From contig NZ_CP096120.1 of assembly GCF_023158935.1 (NCBI RefSeq), positions 2,046,001-2,110,000 of the forward strand: a stretch of DNA of 64,000 bases, read 5' to 3'. The notes beneath the pieces are model-generated. The model made no database searches. It saw only the letters and a program-made list of their open reading frames with translations, and was not told the origin of the DNA. This DNA comes from Acinetobacter portensis. Its GTDB lineage: Bacteria; Pseudomonadota; Gammaproteobacteria; Pseudomonadales; Moraxellaceae. The position numbers and the translations under genes were made by a program. Positions 47,130 to 57,157 of this stretch are shown here, piece after piece. Every line of letters starts with the position of its first letter. Within the stretch, counting starts at the first letter, position 1.

Positions 47130-48521
47130 TTATTCATCGTTTAGTACGAGTTTTTTCTCAAACAATGCAATTGATTCAACGTGACCGGTATGTGTAAACA
47201 TATCCATAACACCTGCCGCCTTCAATCGATAACCTTGCTGTTCCAACAATTTAGCATCCCTTGCAAGTGTTGCTGGATTACACGATACATAAACGATTTT
47301 TGTTGCACCAAATTTTGGTACATAACTCATAACCTCTTCCGCACCTGAGCGTGGCGGGTCAATCAATAATGCATCAAAACCTTGATTTGCCCAAGAATGA
47401 TGCGAAAAATCTTTTGTTAAATCTTGTGAATGAAACTTAATATTGCTTAAACCATTGAGTTTCGCATTTTCCGCACCACGATGAACCATTTCATCGGATC
47501 CTTCAACAGCAATGACCTCACCTGTCGCACCAACACAGCGCGCTAAAGGCAATGAGAAATTACCCAATCCACAAAATAAATCTAAAACTCTTTCGCCACC
47601 TTTAAGTTCAAGCAATTCACATGCCATTTTAACCATTTGCGGGTTAATTGTTGAATTCACTTGTGTAAAATCTAAAGGATGAAAAGCAAATTTAATATCA
47701 AAGTCATTCAAATTATAATGCAAACGCATTGCTGCTTGTACATCATCAACACGATGAACCGACTCTGCTCCAGCAGGCTGCAAATATAATTGCCATTGTT
47801 TATGTAACGTAAATTCTTTTAATACGTTGACATCAGCATCGCATAATTTATCTGTATGACGAACCAACAGTGCAATTTCTGTGTCGCCCATGGCTAATTC
47901 TACATGACCAATGTCTGCTTTGCCTTTTAGACTTTGGAATAACTGCTTCAAAGTGGTTAAAGAACCAAACTCTTTATCAAGCACCATACAGCGGTCAATA
48001 TTGGTTAAATGATTACTCGCACGCTCACGAAAACCAACAACCAACTTATCTTTATTTGGGATGTAACGCACGCCTATGCGTGCTTTACGACGATAGTCTT
48101 CACGCAACGAACGTATTGGTTCTAACCATTGTTCTGGTTGAATACCCGCAAAATGTTCCAAATGCGATTTCAGTACATTTTGCTTTAATAAAATTTGTTC
48201 ATCTTTTTGAATATGTTGCATATTACAACCACCACAAATTCCATAATGTGGACATTGTGGTTCTGCACGAATAGCAGATGGTTCACTCAACAATTCAATA
48301 AAATCTGCTTCTTCTAATTTTTTTACTTCACGCGTAATTTTTGCCTTAACCGTTTCACCAGGTAAAGCAGAACCAATAAACACTTTTTTTCCGTGTTTAT
48401 CTTTTGGATGATCTGGATGTGAACCATAGTGCGCTATTCCGCGCCCCTCGTGTGATAGCGACTCAACTTGAAAAGTATAAATAGCTTGTTGAGTAGTACG
48501 AGGTTTAGCTCTATGTTTCAT
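47130..48521 (-). CDS. rlmD: 23S rRNA (uracil-1939-C5)-methyltransferase
   Basis: This 463-residue SAM enzyme has an N-terminal TRAM domain ([16 protein letters not shown]), an iron-sulphur cluster site [14 protein letters not shown] near residue 90, the SAM loop [16 protein letters not shown] near 320, and the catalytic cysteine in [16 protein letters not shown] near 413. It methylates U1939 in 23S rRNA. The order rlmD-relA with a 31-base gap suggests co-transcription. Confidence 0.94.
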   Translation of the reverse strand: MKHRAKPRTTQQAIYTFQVESLSHEGRGIAHYGSHPDHPKDKHGKKVFIGSALPGETVKAKITREVKKLEEADFIELLSEPSAIRAEPQCPHYGICGGCNMQHIQKDEQILLKQNVLKSHLEHFAGIQPEQWLEPIRSLREDYRRKARIGVRYIPNKDKLVVGFRERASNHLTNIDRCMVLDKEFGSLTTLKQLFQSLKGKADIGHVELAMGDTEIALLVRHTDKLCDADVNVLKEFTLHKQWQLYLQPAGAESVHRVDDVQAAMRLHYNLNDFDIKFAFHPLDFTQVNSTINPQMVKMACELLELKGGERVLDLFCGLGNFSLPLARCVGATGEVIAVEGSDEMVHRGAENAKLNGLSNIKFHSQDLTKDFSHHSWANQGFDALLIDPPRSGAEEVMSYVPKFGATKIVYVSCNPATLARDAKLLEQQGYRLKAAGVMDMFTHTGHVESIALFEKKLVLNDE

Positions 48522-48527
48522 GTGTAC

Positions 48528-49349
48528 CTAATCTTGGGAAGGTGGGAAATCGAAGGAAGTAAATTCCGTTTTTTGGGCAGTTTCATGCCAAACATTTAAA
48601 AATTCTGCATGTTGCGGTTGTAACTGTAAATACTGAATGGTGCTTTGAATACACAAGCGATGATCTTCCGTATTCAACTGACCTTTTAATAAAAGCCAAC
48701 GAATATAAATAAGCCATGTGTTTAATACATCTCCCTCACAATAGCTTGTTAATTTTAACCATTGCTGCGTTTTAACGTATTCAGGCACATGATAACCAGA
48801 CTCGCCACGCTTACCAGGAAAACCTAACAAGTGAGCCATATCATCTAACTTTTGGAAGTTGCGACCATTAAACATTGCCATCACATCCATTAAATCGATA
48901 TGGCGGTGATGGTATCTGTTCTGATAATTATTATACCTTTTTTGGCTGTCAATTTCGCCCTGATCGAATAAACTTGGCGCAGATAAACCATGATACATCG
49001 CACGGTATAAAATCACAGGAATATCAAACTGCGAGCCATTCCAACTTACAAGAGTCGGATTTTTCTTATCAAAAATAGATAAAAATTTTCTTAAAATTTC
49101 TGCTTCTGAAAATTGTTCTCTGCTAAATGAAAACAATTTCATTGCGCCAAGCTCGTCTATCCATAAACCTGAAATACATACAATTTCATGCAAAGGTAAG
49201 CGTGGAAAATCCATACCTGTTTCTTGACGACGCAATTTCATCAGCGCTTGTTCAAGATCGGCTTCTGGCAAATCTAAACCATACAAATGCGCGCCCGATT
49301 TAAGATCGGTCAGAGTTTCTATATCAAAAATTAAAACAGGTAAGCGCAT
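48528..49349 (-). CDS. Predicted 3'-5' exonuclease, PolB exonuclease-domain type
   Basis: This 273-residue protein has the DEDD-type exonuclease motifs: LIFDIETLTDLKSG (ExoI), LVSWNGSQFDIPVILYRAM (ExoII) and YCEGDVLNTWLIYIRWLL (ExoIII). It resembles the stand-alone PolB-like exonuclease family. The substrate is unknown. It lies six bases upstream of rlmD and is followed upstream by cysM, all in one direction. Confidence 0.87.
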   Translation of the reverse strand: MRLPVLIFDIETLTDLKSGAHLYGLDLPEADLEQALMKLRRQETGMDFPRLPLHEIVCISGLWIDELGAMKLFSFSREQFSEAEILRKFLSIFDKKNPTLVSWNGSQFDIPVILYRAMYHGLSAPSLFDQGEIDSQKRYNNYQNRYHHRHIDLMDVMAMFNGRNFQKLDDMAHLLGFPGKRGESGYHVPEYVKTQQWLKLTSYCEGDVLNTWLIYIRWLLLKGQLNTEDHRLCIQSTIQYLQLQPQHAEFLNVWHETAQKTEFTSFDFPPSQD

Positions 49350-49365
49350 TTTTATCTCAAATTGA

Positions 49366-50286
49366 TTATTCAGGATCTACTACAGAGAATAACCCAGTAG
49401 ATAGATAACGGTCACCACGGTCACAAATAATGCACACAATAACCGCATCTGGGTTTTCTTCGGCAATTTTAAGTGAAGCCCATACAGCTCCACCTGAAGA
49501 TGTTCCTGCACTAATGCCTTCTTTGCGTGCCAATTGACGTGCTGTTTTTTCCGCTTCACTTTGCGGAATATCCATAATACGGTCTACACGTTTCGCATCA
49601 AAAATTGTTGGTAAATACTCTGTAGGCCAACGACGAATACCCGCAATATTTGAACCTTCAGATGGTTGTAAACCTACAATTTGAATATTAGGGTTTTGTT
49701 CTTTTAGGTATTTTGAAATACCCATAATTGTCCCTGTTGTTCCCATTGCACTTACAAAATGCGTAATTTTTCCGCCTGTTTGTTGCCAAATTTCTGGGCC
49801 AGTCGTTAAATAATGTGCTTCTACGTTATCTGGATTACCAAATTGATTTAAGACTAAACCCTTACCATCTTTTTCCATTTGAAGCGCTAAATCACGTGCT
49901 TCTTCCATGTTTTCAGATTCAATAAGTTCAGCACCGTAAGCACGCATTGCATCTTTACGTTCTTGGCTTGAACCTGATGGCATAATCAGTTTCATTTTAT
50001 AGCCACGCATTGCTGCAACCATTGCCAAAGCAATACCCGTGTTACCACTCGTTGCCTCAATAAGCGTATCACCCGGTTTTATTTGCCCACGTTTTTCTGC
50101 CTGCATAATCATGTTATATGCTGGACGGTCTTTCACAGAACCCGCAGGATTATTACCTTCAAGTTTTGCTAAAACGGTTGCTTTAGTATGATTTGCAAGA
50201 CGCTGTAAACGCACCAATGGCGTTTTTCCGACATAGTGGTCTAATAAAAAATCGGCTGCTTGAAAATCTGGGGATGTGTTACTCAT
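49366..50286 (-). CDS. cysM: Cysteine synthase B
   Basis: This protein of about 306 residues is a PLP enzyme that makes cysteine (or S-sulphocysteine) from O-acetylserine. Motifs are LEGNNPAGSVKDRPAYNMI (catalytic Lys), IEATSGNTGIALAMVAAMRG and AMGTTGTIMGISKYLK, with GISAGTSSGGAV near the end. The ATG at 50286 is preferred to a GTG three codons earlier because AGGTG lies about eight bases upstream. RRWPTEYLP fits CysM rather than CysK. Confidence 0.93.
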   Translation of the reverse strand: MSNTSPDFQAADFLLDHYVGKTPLVRLQRLANHTKATVLAKLEGNNPAGSVKDRPAYNMIMQAEKRGQIKPGDTLIEATSGNTGIALAMVAAMRGYKMKLIMPSGSSQERKDAMRAYGAELIESENMEEARDLALQMEKDGKGLVLNQFGNPDNVEAHYLTTGPEIWQQTGGKITHFVSAMGTTGTIMGISKYLKEQNPNIQIVGLQPSEGSNIAGIRRWPTEYLPTIFDAKRVDRIMDIPQSEAEKTARQLARKEGISAGTSSGGAVWASLKIAEENPDAVIVCIICDRGDRYLSTGLFSVVDPE

Positions 50287-50543
50287 TGTGTGCACCTATA
50301 TCGAGGTGCGCATATTGTATGGAAAAAACCGCTATTCTGCACTCTTTTCACCATTTTTTAATAAAGATAATTAAATAACAAACGCTTATCTTCTGCATGT
50401 TTAGCTCAAAAAATCACATAAGCTTTATATGGATTATCTTTATAGGTTTTTACCTTACGCTATATTTAATTCACCGATGAAAATATTAACTGCTGAAAAA
50501 AGCATGCTAAACTCGATTGCATAACGAAAAACTTGATCTAAAC

Positions 50544-53360
50544 ATGTCAAATATCAACAAAAAGTTATTTAAACGACTTCATTTAAATCATGCTTATGGG
50601 CAACTCATTGCACTGATTTTTGTTCCTATCATGATTTTGGCATGCGTAGGTGCTGTTCTTGTTTTATCTGAAACTTCAAATGCGGCAAAGTCTCAACAAA
50701 AACAAATGGCTTTGGCAATTTTAACGCGTAATGAAATTTCAGCAGAAACGTTTGTTTCTCATTTAACAAACCCAGAACTTGCTTCTATTCAATCGCAGTT
50801 TTTCATGCAAAGTATTATGGATGAAAAGTATGTTACTCGTGCAGCCGTTGTAAATTCAAAAAATCAGGTGCTTTTAAGTCGTGGCTATCAAAAGCAATCG
50901 ACTTGGCCCAATTTCATAAAAAATAATACAGATTTTGTTGGCCCTATAAAATCGAACAACAGCAATATTTACGGCTTAGCCATTCAAAATACAGGGAACA
51001 ATCCTGCTTGGTTAATGGTTGAATTAGACAATCAGCCACTTCAAATTGCGCGTTATCGCGTTTTAATTGTTTTAATTGCAACAGGTTTAACCACATTATT
51101 ACTGCTTTTACTTTGTTTGAATTTCTATTCAAGACGTTGGATTGCACCAATGTACGAAATTCGTATGCAACTTCAACGCCTAAATGCAGATACGCTCGAT
51201 CAACATATTGTAATTAACAGTACAGGTGAATTACGCTTATTACAGCGTGATATTGCAAACGTTGTGAAGCGTTTACATTTTAGTTTTTTAGAACTCAAAG
51301 AACATACAGAACAAACAGAAGATGATTTAAGACGAACACTCGATACTTTAGAAGTTCAAAACATTACCTATCGTCAAGCGCGTGACCAAGCAATTTCAGC
51401 CAATCAATCTAAGTCTGTGTTTTTGGCCAATATTAGTCATGAATTACGTACACCTTTAAACAGTATTGATGGCTTTATTCATTTGCTTTTGCGCCAAGAC
51501 AGTATGAGCAATGAACAAAAACTTTATCTACAAACCATTCGTAAATCATCTGCACATTTACTTGCGCTCATTAATGACGTTTTAGATTTCTCTAAAATTG
51601 ATGCAGGTAAGCTTGAGTTAGATACAGCTCTATTTGATTTAGAAGAAGCAATTTACGATGTAATGGATATGCTCTCTCCGCTTGCAGCGCAAAAGCATAT
51701 CAACATGGCATTTTACTTTGCCAATAATTTACCTACTCATGTTGTTGGTGATGCACTTCGCTTTAAGCAAATTTTGACCAACCTTATTTCTAATGCAATT
51801 AAATTCACCCCAGATGGTGAAATTATTGTACGTGCACGTATAGAACATGACGATATTGGACAATGCCTGATTCATTTTAGCGTTCAAGACAGTGGTATTG
51901 GCTTAAGTGGTACAGATCGAAAACGTCTGTTTGAATCATTCTCTCAAGGCGATGCTTCGGTTACACGTCAATTTGGTGGAACAGGTTTAGGCTTGGCAAT
52001 TTCGAAACAGCTTGTTCATCTTATGCAAGGTCAAATTGGCTTTGAGGATAACCAAGAACGTGCTCCTACAGATAAAGGCTCAACCTTCTGGTTTACCGCA
52101 ATGCTAGGTAAAAATGATGATGAAATTACGGTTCATCCACATTTTGAAAATACCCAAGTTTTATCGTTTATGGCGCATCCTGCAACTGCGAATATTTTGC
52201 GTAACTATTTAGAAGATTACAAAGTAGATCATATTGAAGCGACTTCAATTATCGATTTATTTAGTCGCGTAAATTTATTATCTTCAGATATTGAAAATAC
52301 ATGGCTTATTTTTGATCATAGCGGTGATACAGAAGCTTTATTAAAAGAAATTCGCTCAAGATATCAAGGCAAAATTGGTATTTACGGTTATCAAATGGCT
52401 TTAGAGCCAGATTTACTTCATCACTATCATGCCTTACCGCTTTACCAACCATTAAGTCGTTCTGCATTAATTCACTTACTGAATAATGAAAGTAGTTTTG
52501 AAGACATTGAAACTGAAGAGTTTAATGGACAAGGACTGCATGTCTTGGCAGTTGATGATCATCTTCCAAACTTAATTGTTCTAGAAGCGCTGTTAGGTGA
52601 AATGAACGTTAAAGTAACCAAAGCATTAAGTGGTCAAGAAGCAATTGGTATTTTAGAACAAAACTTTGAAGACCATAAAAAAGCCTTCGATTTAGTCTTT
52701 ATGGATATTCAAATGCCTGTTATGTCGGGTATTGATACCACTCGTGCAATTCGCTCGCTTGAGTCGACACTGGAAAATCATAAGCGCTTACCAATTATTG
52801 CCTTAACTGCACATGCCCTTGCCGATGAAAAGCAAAAACTACTTAAAGTGGGCATGGATGATTACGTGACCAAGCCAATCCAAATGGAACAAATTATTCA
52901 AATTTTAACGGATTGGACATCACCTAATTTTGTGAGTAAAGCTTCACTTGCAGAAAAATCGGCAACGTTAGATGCCATTAATCCGCAAATTTTAAATTGG
53001 CAACAATGCATACAACTTGCAGCAAATAAAGAAGATTTAGCTGTCGATTTACTCAAAATGCTCACCGATAGCTTTGCTGTGGAGCTAAAAGAAATCGAAC
53101 AGCTGATAGAAATGGAAGATTTCCCGCAACTTGAACATGTATTGCATAGATTACATGGTGCAACTCGCTATGTCGGCACGCCAAACTTGCAAGAAATCAC
53201 CAGTAAATTTGAGCAATTCGTTTCAACTTTGCGTAAAGAGCGTCGTAAAGCAGATGATCAATTTATTCAAGAAGTCATGCATAAATTGAATGAACTCAAA
53301 GATATTATTTATCAAGTAGAGCTTGCAGCAAAACAAATTTTAGGTCGATTTAATTCTTAA
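50544..53360 (+). CDS. gacS: Hybrid sensor histidine kinase, GacS/BarA type
   Basis: This protein of about 938 residues starts from the ATG at 50544; a TTG nine codons earlier is less likely. The layout is that of GacS/BarA: membrane helix (about 20-40), periplasmic sensor, second helix (about 172-195), HAMP, coiled coil, the H box FLANISHELRTPLNSIDGFI near 305, ATP-binding domain (NLISNAIKFT, GTGLGLAISKQL), receiver domain with phosphoacceptor in LVFMDIQMPVMSGIDTTRAI near 730, and a C-terminal Hpt domain with HRLHGATRYVGT. The complete phosphorelay is present. Its usual partner GacA is not in this window. Confidence 0.92.
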   Translation: MSNINKKLFKRLHLNHAYGQLIALIFVPIMILACVGAVLVLSETSNAAKSQQKQMALAILTRNEISAETFVSHLTNPELASIQSQFFMQSIMDEKYVTRAAVVNSKNQVLLSRGYQKQSTWPNFIKNNTDFVGPIKSNNSNIYGLAIQNTGNNPAWLMVELDNQPLQIARYRVLIVLIATGLTTLLLLLLCLNFYSRRWIAPMYEIRMQLQRLNADTLDQHIVINSTGELRLLQRDIANVVKRLHFSFLELKEHTEQTEDDLRRTLDTLEVQNITYRQARDQAISANQSKSVFLANISHELRTPLNSIDGFIHLLLRQDSMSNEQKLYLQTIRKSSAHLLALINDVLDFSKIDAGKLELDTALFDLEEAIYDVMDMLSPLAAQKHINMAFYFANNLPTHVVGDALRFKQILTNLISNAIKFTPDGEIIVRARIEHDDIGQCLIHFSVQDSGIGLSGTDRKRLFESFSQGDASVTRQFGGTGLGLAISKQLVHLMQGQIGFEDNQERAPTDKGSTFWFTAMLGKNDDEITVHPHFENTQVLSFMAHPATANILRNYLEDYKVDHIEATSIIDLFSRVNLLSSDIENTWLIFDHSGDTEALLKEIRSRYQGKIGIYGYQMALEPDLLHHYHALPLYQPLSRSALIHLLNNESSFEDIETEEFNGQGLHVLAVDDHLPNLIVLEALLGEMNVKVTKALSGQEAIGILEQNFEDHKKAFDLVFMDIQMPVMSGIDTTRAIRSLESTLENHKRLPIIALTAHALADEKQKLLKVGMDDYVTKPIQMEQIIQILTDWTSPNFVSKASLAEKSATLDAINPQILNWQQCIQLAANKEDLAVDLLKMLTDSFAVELKEIEQLIEMEDFPQLEHVLHRLHGATRYVGTPNLQEITSKFEQFVSTLRKERRKADDQFIQEVMHKLNELKDIIYQVELAAKQILGRFNS

Positions 53361-53483
53361 AATTTAAAGTGGCAAATACCACTAAAGTTAACTGTGTCTA
53401 TGCTAGGAGATGACTGCGCTGTCATGTATCTTATATAGGCACATGCTATGCTCAACATCGAAGCTAAATAAGAGTTTTTTAAC

Positions 53484-54272
53484 ATGGCGTTACTTCGAAT
53501 AGAAAAAGACAACGGAATTGCGACGGTTTATTTAAACCGCCCAGACAAACGTAATGCAATGAGTTTTGCGCTACTCAAAGAGCTTGTAAGTACAGCTGAA
53601 AAATTCAAAAAAGACCGCTCTCTTCGCTGCATTATTTTAACGGGTGAGGCTCAAGTTTTTAGTGCAGGTATAGATTTAGCAGACTTAAATAATCCTAAAA
53701 ATAAAGCCTTTGCTGCTTGGGAATTAGTAAAACCCGGTCAAAGCTTATTTCAAAAAGCATTCTTAATTTGGCAAGAACTCCCTGTTCCTGTCATTAGTGC
53801 CATTGAAGGTTTTTGCTTTGGTGCAGGTATGCAACTTGCACTTGCATCTGACATTCGAATTGCCCACCCTAAAACCCAAATGTCAATTATGGAAAGTCGT
53901 TGGGGTTTAGTGCCAGACATGGGTTTAAGTCGTTCTTTAAAAGGTTTAATTAGCTTAGATTTAGCCAAAGAATTAACCTTAACAGCACGTATTTTCGATG
54001 GTGCCTATGCCAAAGAAATTGGCTTAGTGACGCATTTAGATGAATCGCCTTTAGCACGCGCTCAAGCAATTGCCAATGAAATGGTTCAGCGCTCGCCAGA
54101 TGCTTTAACTGCATCTAAACGTGTACTAGATGCAATGGAGCATCAACCTTCTAAATCTTTACGTTTAGAAAAAATTTGGCAGTTAAAATTACTTTTAGGT
54201 AAAAACAGTCAAATTGCTCGCAAGAAAGATAAAAAGCCCGAACTTGAATTTTTGCCTCGCCAATACAAATAG
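53484..54272 (+). CDS. Crotonase/enoyl-CoA hydratase family protein
   Basis: This 262-residue crotonase-fold protein has YLNRPDKRNAMSFALLKEL, the oxyanion block VFSAGIDLADL near residue 60, and GFCFGAGMQLALASDIRIAH near 110. WGLVPDMGLSRSLKGLI carries the acidic active-site position. The substrate is not predictable; hydratase and isomerase types both fit. The GarR-like gene follows 23 bases on. Confidence 0.88.
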   Translation: MALLRIEKDNGIATVYLNRPDKRNAMSFALLKELVSTAEKFKKDRSLRCIILTGEAQVFSAGIDLADLNNPKNKAFAAWELVKPGQSLFQKAFLIWQELPVPVISAIEGFCFGAGMQLALASDIRIAHPKTQMSIMESRWGLVPDMGLSRSLKGLISLDLAKELTLTARIFDGAYAKEIGLVTHLDESPLARAQAIANEMVQRSPDALTASKRVLDAMEHQPSKSLRLEKIWQLKLLLGKNSQIARKKDKKPELEFLPRQYK

Positions 54273-54295
54273 TGAACTAAATAAAAGGATGTGCC

Positions 54296-55165
54296 ATGAG
54301 CTTTAACCTCCAAACTAAAATTGCATTTTTAGGTATGGGATTAATGGGAAGTCGAATGGCATCCCGATTATTAAATGCAGGTTTTCAAGTTGCTGTTTGG
54401 AATAGAACAGCATCTGCATGTGACGAACTTGTGGCGCAAGGTGCAACAAAACTGAACTTAAATGAAATTGGACAATATCCAATTGTGCTTACGTGCCTTG
54501 CAGATGATTCTGCCGTTCAAGCGGTTATTGACCAAATTGCAGATTATTTACAACCACAACAAGTGATTGTGGATTTCTCTAGTTTATCTGTGGATAAAAC
54601 CAAGTCACTAGCAAAACAAGTTCAAGCTAAAAATGCCATTTGGATTGACTCCCCTGTTTCTGGTGGAACCATTGGTGCAGAACAAGGCAGTTTAGTTATT
54701 TTTGCAGGTGGCGATGCTCAAGTAATTGAGAGTTTAGCAATTGTTTACGATGTACTTTCGCAGCGCGTTACACGCATGGGCGAAACAGGCACAGGACAAG
54801 CAACAAAAATTTGTAATCAACTGATTGTAGCTGCAAACAGTACATTAATTGCCGAAGCTGTTGCTCTAGCTTCTTTATCTGGCGTAGATACAACCCTTCT
54901 AGCCCCTGCACTTGCAGGTGGTTTTGCAGACTCAAAACCATTTCAAATTTTAGCACCACGTATGGCTACGCATACATTTGAACCTGTGCAATGGAAAGTT
55001 CAAACCTTATCTAAAGATTTAAATAATGCCGTAAAACTTGCCGAGCAATTTAACTTAGATATTCCTGTTGCAAAACGCGCTTTATCTCAATTAAAAGACC
55101 ATCAAACACAAGGTTTTTCTGAAGCAGATTTAGCAACAATTATTCAGCACGTTGAACCAAAATAA
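54296..55165 (+). CDS. NAD(P)-dependent beta-hydroxyacid dehydrogenase, GarR-like
   Basis: This 289-residue protein has the cofactor site IAFLGMGLMGSRMASRLL at residue 9, the substrate loop DSPVSGGTIGAEQGSL near 120 and the catalytic lysine in GTGQATKICNQLIVA near 170. The family includes tartronate semialdehyde reductase and 3-hydroxyisobutyrate dehydrogenase. The Hyi-like isomerase next to it favours tartronate semialdehyde, but no glyoxylate carboligase is present here. Confidence 0.85.
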   Translation: MSFNLQTKIAFLGMGLMGSRMASRLLNAGFQVAVWNRTASACDELVAQGATKLNLNEIGQYPIVLTCLADDSAVQAVIDQIADYLQPQQVIVDFSSLSVDKTKSLAKQVQAKNAIWIDSPVSGGTIGAEQGSLVIFAGGDAQVIESLAIVYDVLSQRVTRMGETGTGQATKICNQLIVAANSTLIAEAVALASLSGVDTTLLAPALAGGFADSKPFQILAPRMATHTFEPVQWKVQTLSKDLNNAVKLAEQFNLDIPVAKRALSQLKDHQTQGFSEADLATIIQHVEPK

Positions 55166-55195
55166 AATCGTACATAGTATTTAAGGAACTCTCAC

Positions 55196-55975
55196 ATGTC
55201 TAAACTCGCAGTTAATCTTTCTATGATTTTTACTGAAGTTCCGCTTATAGAGCGTTTTGCTTTAGCAAAGGAACAGGGTTTTCAACATGTCGAAATTCAG
55301 TTTCCTTATGAACTGAGTATTGAAGATATTCAAGCGAAAATAGAACAATATAATTTGAGCATTTGCCTGATTAACGTTCCTGCCGGAGATTTAATGCAAG
55401 GGGGAAATGGCTTAGCAGGTATTCCAGGTAAGGAAACTGAATTCCATCAAGCTTTAAAGCTCGCAATTCAATATGCAACTGCACTCAATGTTCCAAGTGT
55501 GAATATTTTGGCAGGTAAACAACCTTTAGATGCAGACCTTTTACCTTGCCTAAATACACTTGCAAGTAACTTAAAACTCGCGTGTCACATGTTAGGTGAA
55601 CATCAAATTCAACCTGTTTTTGAAATGATTAATGGCGCAGATATGCCAAGATTTTTAGTTCAAAATATAGCCCAAGCTCAAGACATACTTGAAGCGATTA
55701 AAAATCCAAATTTAAAAATGCAATTCGATTGCTACCACATGGCAATGATGGGCGAAAATGTTTTAGAAGCTTTACAAGAAAATATAGATAATATTGGGCA
55801 TATTCAATTTGCAGATTGCCCAAATAGACATGAACCCGATACTGCAAATATTGCTTATTCCGAAATTTTTAATTGGTTAAGTACAAGCAATTACAGCGGA
55901 TTTATTGCTGCAGAATACAAGCCTTCTAAGAGCTCTATGTTGTCTTTTGATTGGAAAAAGAAATACTTTGCTTAA
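55196..55975 (+). CDS. Hydroxypyruvate isomerase-like TIM-barrel protein
   Basis: This 259-residue xylose-isomerase-like TIM barrel has the metal and acid-base residues of the Hyi group: PVFEMINGADMPRFLV near residue 145, QFDCYHMAMMGENVLE near 178, HIQFADCPNRHEPDTANI near 205 and FIAAEYKPS near the end. It would interconvert hydroxypyruvate and tartronate semialdehyde, feeding the GarR-like reductase 30 bases upstream. Confidence 0.86.
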   Translation: MSKLAVNLSMIFTEVPLIERFALAKEQGFQHVEIQFPYELSIEDIQAKIEQYNLSICLINVPAGDLMQGGNGLAGIPGKETEFHQALKLAIQYATALNVPSVNILAGKQPLDADLLPCLNTLASNLKLACHMLGEHQIQPVFEMINGADMPRFLVQNIAQAQDILEAIKNPNLKMQFDCYHMAMMGENVLEALQENIDNIGHIQFADCPNRHEPDTANIAYSEIFNWLSTSNYSGFIAAEYKPSKSSMLSFDWKKKYFA

Positions 55976-56001
55976 ACGTTTTCTATACAAAATAGATTCG
56001 A

Positions 56002-56030
56002 TTGAATTTTAGCTAAAAAAAAGCTATATT
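56002..56030 (+). promoter_or_regulatory. Sigma-70 promoter of rsfS
   Basis: TTGAAT (56002-56007) and TATATT (56025-56030) are separated by 17 bases. Transcription would start at about 56037, which makes the ATG at 56036 unlikely as a start and favours the one at 56066. Confidence 0.65.
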
Positions 56031-56065
56031 AGACTATGCATAATTGTCAGGAAATTATACCTTCT

Positions 56066-56467
56066 ATGAATTTAGAACCATCGCCCGGCGCTTCTAATTC
56101 TCAAGATCTCGCAATGAATACTCAAAGTAAAGACGTACAAGCTTGCTTGAAAGTTGTACGCGAAGCTCTCCTAGATGTAAAAGCAAAAGAAATTGTTGAA
56201 CTTGATATTAGCCGTATTAGTAACGTAGCTGATGCTATTGTTATTGCAAACGGTACATCAACTCGTCACGTTAAATCACTTGCAGACAACGTTGCTGAAG
56301 AAGCACGTAAAGCTGGCTTCCGCCCTATTGGCGTTGAAGGCGAGCGTGATGCTGAGTGGATTCTTGTTGACCTTGGATTCGTTGTTGTGCATTTAATGCT
56401 TCCAACAGCTCGTAAATTCTATGATTTAGAAAGCTTATGGCGTGCTACTCCAGAATCTGTAGCTTAA
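56066..56467 (+). CDS. rsfS: Ribosome silencing factor RsfS
   Basis: This protein of about 133 residues slows translation in poor conditions by binding uL14 on the large subunit and blocking subunit joining. The family core is ALLDVKAKEIVELDISRISN, ADAIVIANGTSTRHVKSLAD and the end EWILVDLGFVVVHLMLP plus RKFYDLESLW. The N-terminal 25 residues are poorly conserved in type, and three starts are possible (56036, 56066, 56114). The promoter position supports 56066. A terminator follows the stop. Confidence 0.93.
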   Translation: MNLEPSPGASNSQDLAMNTQSKDVQACLKVVREALLDVKAKEIVELDISRISNVADAIVIANGTSTRHVKSLADNVAEEARKAGFRPIGVEGERDAEWILVDLGFVVVHLMLPTARKFYDLESLWRATPESVA

Positions 56468-56483
56468 GTTTATATAGCAAAAT

Positions 56484-56511
56484 AAAAAAGCGGCTCAATG
56501 GTCGCTTTTTT
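56484..56511. terminator. Bidirectional terminator after rsfS
   Basis: AAAAAGCGGC / GTCGCTTTTT makes a 10-base stem (one G-T pair) with the loop TCAATG and T runs on both strands. It serves rsfS and the convergent unknown gene at 56536. Confidence 0.88.
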
Positions 56512-56535
56512 ATTGTCAAAATTTTATCAATTTAC

Positions 56536-57147
56536 TTAAAGCAGCACATGTATATCTACCTGAGGATACGTTTGCTTAACTTTCAATTTTAACTGCGCAT
56601 AAACTTGATCTGCTTTTGGTGGTCCAAAATACTCACAATACACTTCATATAATGTTGTTATAAAACGCGCATAAGATTCTGTAGGTATAAAATCTAAAAA
56701 AACTTTGTCATTAATATTTGAATTGGTTAAAAGTTCAAATTTAGATTCTTTTAATGCAATTTTCACATCATCATTAAATTCAGAAAAGTTTTTAAAATCT
56801 ACAGTGCTACAAACATCTTGCACAAAAGATACAAATGCTTCATAGGTTTGTTTAGATAAAACTAAATCATTTACTTTTGGCGTTTTACTTGGATTTAACA
56901 AAACATCCTTTTCAAGTGTTGCAAGCTCACCCAATACCTTCTTCAAAATATCCTTTTTGAAAAATCGTAATTCATCTGTATTACATATTTCTGTCAAAAA
57001 TTTATTTAATACAAATGGTGGCTGATCACCGTATTCATCTTCCCAATAATTCAAAACACGCTGTAGTGAGTTTTCATTCATGTAAGGACTTAAACCACGA
57101 CCTATTGCTTCACGCTTTTGTGTACGACTCAATAATTCGCTCGACAT
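56536..57147 (-). CDS. Protein of unknown function downstream of amt
   Basis: This protein of about 203 residues starts from the ATG at 57147, which has AAGGAG six bases upstream; the frame is open farther into amt, but the ribosome site decides the start. It is predicted to be soluble and mostly helical, with no signal peptide or membrane segment. Recognisable pieces are RTQKREAIGRGLSPYMNENS, YWEDEYGDQPPFVLNKFLTE and YEVYCEYFGPPKADQVYAQL. No family was recognised. It lies 10 bases after the amt stop, so it is probably co-transcribed with the ammonium transporter. Confidence 0.75.
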   Translation of the reverse strand: MSSELLSRTQKREAIGRGLSPYMNENSLQRVLNYWEDEYGDQPPFVLNKFLTEICNTDELRFFKKDILKKVLGELATLEKDVLLNPSKTPKVNDLVLSKQTYEAFVSFVQDVCSTVDFKNFSEFNDDVKIALKESKFELLTNSNINDKVFLDFIPTESYARFITTLYEVYCEYFGPPKADQVYAQLKLKVKQTYPQVDIHVLL

Positions 57148-57157
57148 TTTCAGCTCC

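Noticed and set aside
47870..48274. A 134-codon plus-strand frame opposite rlmD
   Set aside because: It lies wholly inside a conserved gene on the other strand, has no ribosome binding site and no family features.
53360..53483. Hairpin AGTGG-CAAATA-CCACT after the hybrid kinase as a terminator
   Set aside because: The stem has only five pairs and no T tract follows.
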